The notes beneath the pieces were generated by a model. The model did not search any database. It was given only the letters and a program-made list of their open reading frames with translations, and had not been told where the DNA came from. A stretch of 6,576 nt of DNA from Bacillota bacterium (GTDB lineage Bacteria > Bacillota > DTU030). The translations under genes were made by a program, and so were the position numbers. The first letter of the stretch is position 1; each line of letters starts with the position of its first letter. Below, piece by piece: positions 1-5,230 of the stretch. The stretch covers positions 1 to 6,576 of the forward strand of contig DUVO01000171.1 in the NCBI GenBank assembly GCA_012841005.1, read 5' to 3'.

Positions 1-12
1 AGCTACCGCGGC
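1..12 (-). tRNA. 5' end of a second tRNA, cut by the window edge
   Basis: Read on the minus strand these 12 bases are GCCGCGG-TA-GCT, which has the form of a 7-base acceptor strand, U8-A9, and the start of a D arm (GCTC...). It lies 16 bases past the CCA end of tRNA-Asp, as expected for the next member of a tRNA cluster. The identity cannot be read because the anticodon lies outside the window; Phe- or Thr-type tRNAs often begin this way, but that is only a guess. Confidence 0.45.
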
Positions 13-28
13 CCCTCTTCTTTTGCAG

Positions 29-104
29 TGGCGGAGCTGACGGGAATTGAACCCGCGATCTCCGGCTTGACAGGCCGGCATGTTAACCGCTACACCACAG
101 CTCC
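29..104 (-). tRNA. tRNA-Asp (anticodon GTC)
   Basis: The minus strand folds as a complete cloverleaf. The acceptor GGAGCTG pairs with CAGCTCC, followed by discriminator G and an encoded CCA. The anticodon stem CCGGC/GCCGG encloses the loop CTGTCAA, which puts GTC at positions 34-36. The T arm is GCGGG-TTCAATT-CCCGT. It is the first tRNA of a cluster that continues off the left edge. Confidence 0.97.
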
Positions 105-142
105 ACACATCAAACCTTACCAAAGAATCCGAAGCAAGTATT

Positions 143-171
143 ATTGTACATCAAAAAGCCCCATTTTGCAA
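143..171 (-). promoter_or_regulatory. Probable sigma-A promoter of the tRNA-Asp cluster
   Basis: On the minus strand TTGCAA (166-171) is followed 17 bases later by TACAAT (143-148). Four of six -35 bases and five of six -10 bases match consensus. Transcription would start near 136, giving a leader of about 30 bases before the tRNA. The -35 box lies in the loop of the terminator hairpin of the upstream VIT gene, so the two signals overlap. Confidence 0.5.
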
Positions 172-183
172 GGGGGGTTTTTT
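153..183 (-). terminator. Rho-independent terminator of the VIT gene
   Basis: A CCCC/GGGG core (159-162 with 172-175) is flanked by an A5 run and a T6 run that pair and also serve as U-tracts in either direction. The arms are separated by a 9-base loop, with a small G/GG internal mismatch. It lies 6 bases after the VIT stop codon at 190. Confidence 0.75.
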
Positions 184-189
184 ATTCCG

Positions 190-1093
190 CTAGATATCAA
201 TACCCAACACTCTCTTAACCAGAAGGCCAACTACAAAGGAAAGGGCCGCAACGCTTAAACTGATTGTTGCCATCTCGAGAAATCGTCGCTTAAATGATAA
301 GCCCTTAGCCACTGCTATATAGTAATTAAAGGCAGCAATAATTGCGACAACAGTGATCAGCATTGTTACCAGGGCAGGTATATATTGTTGGGAGGGCAAC
401 AATAAATAGGGCATAATCAGCATTGCAACAGTCACCAAATAGGCAATGCCCGTATAAATGCTAGATTTCACCGCATCCTTTTGGCCTTCGCTCTTTGCCG
501 ATAAAAACTCACTTGACGCCATTGATAGGGTAGCAGAAATCCCTGTAATTAGACCGGAAAGGGCAATAATACGCGTTTTTTTGCAGGGCCAAGGTTAAAC
601 CGGCAAGGGTCCCAGTCAGCTCTACCAAGGCATCGTTTAAGCCCAGCACCATTGACCCTACATACTGCAATCTTTCCTCATCAAGCATCTCTATAAGAAC
701 CTGCTCGTGCTCATCTTCCTGGGCTATAATAGCTTCACATTCGGGCACTTCCCCGGCCAATTTAGCATAGTTCTGCTGGGCAGTAGCTTCGTTGTTCTCC
801 ATAAATTTTATCGTAAAGGTAAATCCCAGCAGGCGGGCCAGCAGCTTACGCCACCATACCTTAAGGGGATCGGGTTTTAAACTGCGGTGGGTATAGCTCT
901 TCCAAATTTCGTAATGTTCCTTTTCCTCAGCCGCAATCTTCTCCAGAATCCTTTTATTTTTCCCCTCTTTCATCCCGGCAGCAATTGCTTTATAGGTTGC
1001 ATATTCTGTAATCTCATTTTGCTGCAGTGCCAGGGCCTGGGCCATTGCTTCCGATGAGATTATCTTACCATTCTGCTTTATCAAGAGTTTCAC
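190..1093 (-). pseudogene. Rubrerythrin-VIT1/CCC1 fusion protein, split by a 1-base frameshift
   Basis: This encodes a ferritin-like di-iron domain joined to a VIT1/CCC1-type membrane transporter, a family linked to iron or manganese export or storage. In the proximal frame (509-1093) the di-iron ligands look present: E27, E57-x-x-H60, E102 and E126-x-x-H129. The first membrane helix follows at about residues 147-170. Translation then runs out of frame after LALQKN. The distal frame (190-522) carries the rest of VIT, with MASSEFLSAKSE and three further hydrophobic helices. The break is at a run of seven A's (576-582). With six, the frame continues as LQKTRIIALSGLITG, typical of the family, giving a protein of about 300 residues, the usual fusion length. 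The GTG at 1093 lies inside the ribosome site AAGAGGTG, so the TTG at 1084, 6 bases downstream of it, is the likelier start. The break could be a mutation, phase variation, or a sequencing error. Confidence 0.85.
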
Positions 1094-1136
1094 CTCTTAT
1101 AATGTTGCTTTTAGACATGCTTCCTTCTTCAGGGTT

Positions 1137-1165
1137 ATATTACCATATTCTCCTTGCTAAAGCAA
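1137..1165 (-). promoter_or_regulatory. Probable promoter of the rubrerythrin-VIT gene
   Basis: On the minus strand TTGCTT (1160-1165) and TAATAT (1137-1142) are 17 bases apart, and a TGG just before the -10 makes it an extended -10. The -35 box sits in an inverted repeat, TTGCT-AA-AGCAA (1154-1165), a possible operator. I do not recognise a Fur, MntR or PerR box in it. Confidence 0.4.
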
Positions 1166-1203
1166 TGCAAAGTCCGACCGGCTAGCGGCAACCAGTGTAA
1201 TGG

Positions 1204-1246
1204 AAAAAGGAGGCGGCCGGATAATACCGGACCACCCCCTCCCGGA
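1204..1246 (-). terminator. Rho-independent terminator of the SDR-kinase operon
   Basis: On the minus strand, about 9 bases after the kinase stop, GGGGGTGG pairs with CCGCCTCC (one G-T pair and one bulged T). It continues inward as CCGG/CCGG around a TATTAT loop. A run of five T's follows. The stem is long and GC-rich, so I expect efficient termination. Confidence 0.85.
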
Positions 1247-1254
1247 CTGCAGAC

Positions 1255-2805
1255 CTATTTGCTTATATGTTTCACTGTATCATGGACCAAGTCACGAATC
1301 CGCGGCCAGGTCTCGATGTACTTTTCAACAAAGAACTTATACTGCTCATGATTATCCATGTTCGGTTGGTAAACCTTATCCATCTTTACCATGTAGGCTG
1401 CCGCTTCCGGTATCGAGGAATATTCCCCGGCGGCTACTGCCGCGATGACGGCATCACCCAGGCAGGCTGCCGCCTGGGTTTCCTTGGTGGTATAGATGGG
1501 CAGGCCGGTGACATCGGCATGAATCTGCATCCAGACCGGGCTCTGGACAATACCACCGCAGGCAGAGATTTTTTCTACTTTATAACCAGCCTTTTCCATC
1601 GCCCGGAAGCAGTGCTCGGCGCCATAAGCCACACCTTCGTTGATGACCCGGGCAATATGGGCGGGTTCATGGATTAGAGACAATCCCCAGAGTACACCCC
1701 TGGCCAAGGAGTCGGCATAGGGGGTCCTGTTGCCCTGGAAGTAGTCGAGAAGCACGAGACCTTCGGAACCAATCGGGATCTCGGCCGCCTTTTCATCAAT
1801 TTCCTGGTAGACACTTACACCCCTGTCCTTTGCTTCCTTTTCCCACTCGGCAGGCATAAACTTGTTCCGGAACCAGGTCTTGATGGAACCGGTGGAAACC
1901 TGTCCCCCCTCCACCAGGCTTGTTCCCGGGAGGACACAGTTGGGATACGCACCGGCTATACCTTCAGCATGGATTTCCTTGGCAGACAACCCAAAGAGGG
2001 GCGTAGAAGAACCACCGATTAAGGCCATTCCCCCGGGTTCCACCACATTAACACCGATCATGGAAGCAACTGCGTCCAGGGGGCCCTGCCCGACAATAGT
2101 CCCTTCGGCCAAACCCAGTTCTTTTGCTGCTTCTGCACTGACATATCCCTGGATCTCACCCAGGTGTAAAACCTGCAGGGGAAACTTGTCCATAATATCA
2201 CCCAAGCCAATGGTTTCATAAAAATCCCTCTGCCATCCACCCTGCGGCTCATCATAGAACCAGCGGAAGGAACTCACGGAAATATTGGCATTAATATTCC
2301 CGGACAGTTTCCAGTGCAACCAATCGGTGTATTCGAAGACAATTTCGGCCTTTTCCCAGTTTTCGGGCTCGTTTTCCTTAATCCAGAGACATTTGGGAAT
2401 CAGGCTTTCCGCCGGAACGCCGGACATATAATATTTAATCATCTTGTGTTTCGTATTATATATGCGCTGGGCCTGATCGGCTGCCCGGACATCCATCCAG
2501 AGAATGGCGGGACGGACCGGCCTTTTATCCTTATCCAGCAGCACAACAGTACTGGTGGTTGCGTCAGCTGTAATTGCTTTTATTTCCTTTGGGTCGACCC
2601 CGGCAGCTTTAATCGCTTTGGGTACCGCCTCCTTGAGAGCACTCCACCACTCATCGGGATCTTGTTCAGCCCATCCACTTCTGGGATAATTTGTCCCATA
2701 TTCAGAAACATGACTACCGAGGTTGTTACCTTCCTTATCAAAAATAGCTACCCTGACACTTCCGGTACCACCATCGATTCCCATAAAATACGGGGGACGT
2801 GACAT
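1255..2805 (-). CDS. FGGY-family carbohydrate (pentulose-type) kinase
   Basis: A cytoplasmic ATP-dependent sugar kinase of 516 residues, a normal full length for FGGY kinases. The N-terminal actin-fold phosphate loop is DGGTGSVR (11-18). Sugar-binding-type residues appear in LWMDVR (102-107). The K-x-x-W part of the first FGGY signature is at 138-141. The probable catalytic base is D244 in GQGPLDAVAS. GGSS (264-267) and ACGGIVQSP (415-423) are the C-domain nucleotide-binding loops. The segment GNRTPYAD (358-365) resembles ribulokinase and D-ribulokinase-like members more than classical xylulokinase, but I cannot name the substrate. An AAAGGAGG ribosome site lies 8 bases before the ATG. It is the second gene of an operon, 75 bases after the SDR stop, and a strong terminator follows. 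It would trap as a phosphate ester the ketose made by the SDR enzyme. Databases may call it xylulokinase. Confidence 0.93.
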   Translation of the reverse strand: MSRPPYFMGIDGGTGSVRVAIFDKEGNNLGSHVSEYGTNYPRSGWAEQDPDEWWSALKEAVPKAIKAAGVDPKEIKAITADATTSTVVLLDKDKRPVRPAILWMDVRAADQAQRIYNTKHKMIKYYMSGVPAESLIPKCLWIKENEPENWEKAEIVFEYTDWLHWKLSGNINANISVSSFRWFYDEPQGGWQRDFYETIGLGDIMDKFPLQVLHLGEIQGYVSAEAAKELGLAEGTIVGQGPLDAVASMIGVNVVEPGGMALIGGSSTPLFGLSAKEIHAEGIAGAYPNCVLPGTSLVEGGQVSTGSIKTWFRNKFMPAEWEKEAKDRGVSVYQEIDEKAAEIPIGSEGLVLLDYFQGNRTPYADSLARGVLWGLSLIHEPAHIARVINEGVAYGAEHCFRAMEKAGYKVEKISACGGIVQSPVWMQIHADVTGLPIYTTKETQAAACLGDAVIAAVAAGEYSSIPEAAAYMVKMDKVYQPNMDNHEQYKFFVEKYIETWPRIRDLVHDTVKHISK

Positions 2806-2880
2806 GATTATTCCCTCCTTTTTTTATAATGTGCCTTTATTGATTGGATACGAAATATCACACTCACGGCAGTTTTCCTC

Positions 2881-3645
2881 TTAACTGAGCCTCCCTCCTG
2901 TAATTAAAATAGTATCACCTGAAACATAACTGGCCAGATCAGATGCCAGGAATGCCGCTACGTTGGCAACCTCTTCCGGTGTGCCAGTCCTGCCCATTGG
3001 TATGGCTGCCAAACGTTCTGCCTTAAACTTGGGATCGGTAAAGAGGGAATCCAACAAATCCGTTTGGATATAACCCGGTGCCAGGGCCAGTACCCTTATG
3101 CCGAATTTACCCAAAGTCTTGGCGCCAAACTTGGTCAGGGCAATGATTCCGGCTTTAGATGCCGAGTAATCAGGTCCCTGGGAACCACCCGTAACACCGG
3201 ACATGGAAGCCATATTGATGATAACGCCATAACCCTGTTCCTTCATATATGTTCCGGCAGACTTCATCCCCATAAAAACCGATTTTAAGTTAATCCCCAG
3301 GGTCTTATCCCACTGTTCTTCCGAAGTACCGAAAATATCAACCTTCCGGCCAATACCGGCATTATTCATGAGAATATCAATCTTACCCCACTTGGCGACG
3401 GCGGCGTCGATCAATCCACTGACTACCCCGCTTTTACTAACATCCCCTTCAAAAACTATTACATCAGAACCCCTTTTCCTCAGCTCCCCTCCCAGGGAAT
3501 GCAGATCATCATCAATACGTAGATCATTGACGGCTATTGCAGCACAGCCTGCATCGGCAAATTTCAGGGCAATAGCCCTTCCCATCCCCCTGGCAGCCCC
3601 TGTAACAACAGCAACTTTCCCGGCAAGAGAAATTTCTAGTGCCAT
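2881..3645 (-). CDS. SDR-family NAD-dependent oxidoreductase
   Basis: A classical short-chain dehydrogenase/reductase, 254 residues, soluble and probably tetrameric like its family. The Rossmann glycine motif TGAARGMG is at 15-22. D41 at the end of the second strand favours NAD(H) over NADP(H). NNAG is at 94-97 and N118 is in the helix-4 position. The catalytic set is S147, Y160 and K164 (YSASK). The C-terminal GG at 250-251 is the usual ending. AAGGAGG lies 8 bases before the ATG. It is the promoter-proximal gene of a two-gene unit with the FGGY kinase, so the best reading is a polyol or secondary-alcohol dehydrogenase that makes the kinase's keto-sugar substrate. A FabG-like role in fatty-acid synthesis is unlikely in this setting. 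The substrate cannot be read from sequence. Confidence 0.93.
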   Translation of the reverse strand: MALEISLAGKVAVVTGAARGMGRAIALKFADAGCAAIAVNDLRIDDDLHSLGGELRKRGSDVIVFEGDVSKSGVVSGLIDAAVAKWGKIDILMNNAGIGRKVDIFGTSEEQWDKTLGINLKSVFMGMKSAGTYMKEQGYGVIINMASMSGVTGGSQGPDYSASKAGIIALTKFGAKTLGKFGIRVLALAPGYIQTDLLDSLFTDPKFKAERLAAIPMGRTGTPEEVANVAAFLASDLASYVSGDTILITGGRLS

Positions 3646-3713
3646 AGAGTCATCCTCCTTAGTTATTATTATGTAAAGGCGCTATCCGGGATATACCCAT
3701 TTGCTCGTATTAA

Positions 3714-3731
3714 ATGCAATAAATATACCAG
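3714..3731 (-). promoter_or_regulatory. Sigma-54 (-24/-12) promoter of the SDR-kinase operon
   Basis: The minus strand reads CTGGTATATTTATTGCAT. This meets every fixed position of the sigma-54 consensus TGGYAYR-N4-TTGCW and has exactly 10 bases between the GG and GC doublets. Transcription should start near 3704, about 58 bases before the SDR ATG. An enhancer-binding activator would be required; none is encoded in the window. A weaker sigma-A alternative overlaps it (TTGCAT-N17-GTATAT). Confidence 0.72.
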
Positions 3732-3745
3732 GCATTAGATCCTGG
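3728..3745. promoter_or_regulatory. Inverted repeat overlapping the -24 box
   Basis: CCAGG (3728-3732) and CCTGG (3741-3745) are perfect 5-base arms around 8 bases. The left arm contains the GG of the -24 element, so a protein bound here would compete with sigma-54 polymerase. The arms are short, so chance occurrence is possible. Confidence 0.3.
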
Positions 3746-3760
3746 AAAAATTTTGCAAGT

Positions 3761-3774
3761 TACCAACACTGGTA
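3761..3774. promoter_or_regulatory. Inverted repeat TACCA-N4-TGGTA upstream of the sigma-54 promoter
   Basis: Perfect 5-base arms around ACAC. It lies at about -57 to -70 from the predicted sigma-54 start. It could be an activator or repressor site. On its own it is weak evidence; its interest comes from the neighbouring dyads. Confidence 0.35.
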
Positions 3775-3804
3775 CAGGTTATAATTCATTATTTAATAAC
3801 GTGG

Positions 3805-3844
3805 ATGCAGATGATAATCCTCAACAAATGCTGCTAATCTGCAT
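3805..3844. promoter_or_regulatory. Inverted repeat ATGCAGAT-N24-ATCTGCAT
   Basis: Two perfect 8-base arms (3805-3812 and 3837-3844) surround 24 bases. It lies at about -101 to -140 from the predicted sigma-54 start, in the range typical of upstream activator sites. No T-run follows on either strand, so it does not look like a terminator. Confidence 0.4.
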
Positions 3845-3874
3845 TGTTTTGATGTCAGTTTACATTATAAACCC

Positions 3875-3918
3875 TGTCCCATTTTATAATCCCAGGGATA
3901 GTATATTGCTATGGGACA
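3875..3918. promoter_or_regulatory. Nested inverted repeats TGTCCCAT-N28-ATGGGACA with inner ATCCC-A-GGGAT
   Basis: The outer arms (3875-3882 and 3911-3918) are perfect over 8 bases. Inside is an 11-base palindrome, ATCCCAGGGAT (3889-3899), that shares the CCC/GGG core. It lies at about -171 to -214 from the predicted sigma-54 start. No U-tract follows on the minus strand, so an activator-binding element fits better than a terminator for the racemase gene, which ends only 26 bases away. Confidence 0.45.
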
Positions 3919-3919
3919 T

Positions 3920-3940
3920 GGCAGTTCTCCCTCGACTGCC
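3920..3940 (-). terminator. Possible hairpin after the racemase gene, without a T-run
   Basis: GGCAGT and ACTGCC are perfect 6-base arms around a 9-base loop, 3 bases after the racemase stop. No T-run follows, so it is at best a weak terminator or a 3'-end stabilising hairpin. Confidence 0.3.
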
Positions 3941-3943
3941 CCT

Positions 3944-4636
3944 TCACACCTCCAATGCCCTCTCGACGGCCCTTTGGGCATGGATACGGGTTGTATCAAA
4001 TATGGGCACTACCCCATCATCCCCTTTGACCAACAGGCCTAATTCAGTACAGCCGAGGACTATCCCTTCGGCACCGGTAGCAATCAAGTCCCTACTAATC
4101 CTCTGGAACTCCTTCCTTGATTCCCGATTGATTCTCCCCAGGCACAACTCGGTAAAAATAACCCCATGGATAAGTTCCCTGTCCTTTTCAGTGGGGATAA
4201 GCACCTCTATTCCATAATCTTCTAAGGCTCCTTTATAAAAATCCTGCTCCATAGTGTACCTGGTACCCAGTAAACCAATCCTCTTCTTGTTAGCCTTTCG
4301 TATCTCCTCGGCCGTGGCGGTAGCAATATGGATAAATTCTATATCAACTGCCCCTTGGATCTGGTCTGCAAGCTTATGCATTGTGTTTGTACATAAGAGT
4401 ATAAAATCAGCCCCGCCCCTTTGCAGTTTCCTGGCTGCTTCCATTAAGACCTGAGCGGCTTTCTCCCACTGGTTTGTGCGCTGGTAGTATTCAATTTCCG
4501 CAAAATTGACCGAGTACAATAGGCATTTTGCCGAGTTAAGCCCGCCCAGTCTTTTCTTGACCTCTTCATTTATTATTCGGTAATACTCCACCGTCGATTC
4601 CCAGCTCATACCCCCCAGCAAACCGATGGTTTTCAT
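3944..4636 (-). CDS. Aspartate/glutamate racemase family protein (YgeA-like)
   Basis: A PLP-independent, two-cysteine amino-acid racemase of 230 residues, normal for the family. The start MKTIGLLGGMSWEST is the signature of the YgeA-type branch. The two catalytic cysteines are C82 in LLCTNTMH and C196 in LGCTELG, one in each half of the pseudo-symmetric fold. Members interconvert L- and D- forms of Asp, Glu or other amino acids; the substrate here is not readable. An in-frame TGA lies four codons before the ATG, so this start is forced. The ribosome site is an unusual G6 tract (GGGGGGAG, about 3 bases from the ATG). The 57-codon gene lies 63 bases upstream on the same strand with no terminator between, so cotranscription is likely. 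The sigma-54 promoter downstream shows that it is separate from the SDR-kinase operon. Confidence 0.9.
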   Translation of the reverse strand: MKTIGLLGGMSWESTVEYYRIINEEVKKRLGGLNSAKCLLYSVNFAEIEYYQRTNQWEKAAQVLMEAARKLQRGGADFILLCTNTMHKLADQIQGAVDIEFIHIATATAEEIRKANKKRIGLLGTRYTMEQDFYKGALEDYGIEVLIPTEKDRELIHGVIFTELCLGRINRESRKEFQRISRDLIATGAEGIVLGCTELGLLVKGDDGVVPIFDTTRIHAQRAVERALEV

Positions 4637-4699
4637 ATTCTCCCCCCATCATCTTTGGCAATGCACCATAGGCACAACCAACCCCGTAACCTCCTACAT

Positions 4700-4873
4700 C
4701 TACTTAAACAGTTTACCCAAAAACCTGCCTGTGGCCTTTCCGGCAACCCTGCGCCCAATTCGCTTTGCTGTAGCCTTGGGCCCTTTGCTGATGGCAGAAA
4801 TATCGCCCAACAGCCGTGCCATGCCATAAAGGAAACTGCGGGTTTGGGAAATGGTACTCTTCTTCCTGGCCAT
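4700..4873 (-). CDS. Small, very basic protein of 57 residues, function unknown
   Basis: The protein starts MARKKSTISQTRSF and ends TGRFLGKLFK. It has 15 Lys/Arg and only one acidic residue (D24), so it is strongly cationic. Residues 7-30 could form an amphipathic helix (SFLYGMARLLGDISAISKG). The C-terminal part has a repeated G-R/K pattern (KRIGRRVAGKATGRFLGK). It has no signal peptide or clear membrane segment and would plausibly bind nucleic acid or the membrane surface, but I do not recognise a function. The reading is supported by protein-like composition, an ATG preceded by a G8-containing ribosome site (AAGGGGGGGGAAGCG), and its position directly upstream of the racemase gene. An overlapping longer frame is rich in Trp, Cys and Arg and does not look real. 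This gene is short enough to be missed by gene finders. Confidence 0.75.
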   Translation of the reverse strand: MARKKSTISQTRSFLYGMARLLGDISAISKGPKATAKRIGRRVAGKATGRFLGKLFK

Positions 4874-5230
4874 CGCTTCCCCCCCCTTATAAAATTTATT
4901 TGCCGGCAGCAGCCAGTGGTAAGCCTCGGAAATCCGTTCCAGGGGTATTCACCGCGCCAGGTTTTTAACCGGCAGTAATCAATAATTATATTGCCCACCA
5001 ACCTGACGATATTCGATATATTTTTCTTGAGACAAAGGGAATTATCCTGCAGTGGGCGGGGTTTCAATTTGGTGCCATAGGTCTCCTTTCCACTGCCAGG
5101 TTAAGATGCATTTGTGCAGGGGGGCAGGAAAAACAAAACCCCTGGCGAATATTACCACCAGAGATGCTTTCTCATGAAATGTATATGTACCAACTAGGTT
5201 GCCTGTACATAATGGAAAGGGGAAAGCGAA
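4874..5230. other. Divergent intergenic region between the 57-residue gene and the coiled-coil gene
   Basis: These 357 bases should hold promoters for both directions. For the minus gene there is a perfect TATAAT (4985-4990) but no good -35. For the plus gene I see only weak candidates, such as CATAAT at 5208-5213. The block around 5117-5150 reads GCAGG, an A-rich stretch, then CCTGGCGAATATTA; I cannot assign it. The TATGTAC/GTACATA dyad is listed separately. No RNA gene or further convincing coding frame was found. Confidence 0.5.
5184..5211. promoter_or_regulatory. Inverted repeat TATGTAC-N14-GTACATA before the coiled-coil gene
   Basis: Perfect 7-base arms (5184-5190 and 5205-5211) enclose a second smaller repeat, CAAC-TAG-GTTG (5191-5201). 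The right arm ends about 5 bases before the ribosome site region AAAGGGG and 19 bases before the ATG at 5231. It could be an operator over the promoter, or an RNA hairpin next to the ribosome site that tunes translation. No T-run follows, so it is not a terminator. Confidence 0.5.

Noticed and set aside
28..258. 76-codon plus-strand frame
   Set aside because: It runs through tRNA-Asp and the terminator, which explain this DNA fully.
573..585. Programmed -1 frameshift at the A-AAA-AAC heptamer in the VIT gene
   Set aside because: The heptamer is present, but the distal VIT frame is +1 (equal to losing one base), not -1, so this mechanism would give the wrong frame.
1094..1250. Short frames in the gap upstream of the VIT gene
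   Set aside because: A 17-codon frame after GAAGGAAGC is out of phase with the VIT gene and its spacing is poor. The gap is explained by a promoter, a small palindrome and the kinase terminator.
1862..2802. Several plus-strand frames inside the kinase gene
   Set aside because: They are antisense shadows of a well-supported minus-strand gene with complete FGGY motifs.
3753..4217. 154-codon plus-strand frame over the sigma-54 region and the racemase 3' half
   Set aside because: No ribosome site, its protein resembles nothing, and most of it is the complement of the racemase gene.
4633..5067. 144-codon minus-strand frame
   Set aside because: It is rich in Trp, Cys and Arg, starts with TTG without a ribosome site, and overlaps the better 57-codon gene in another frame.
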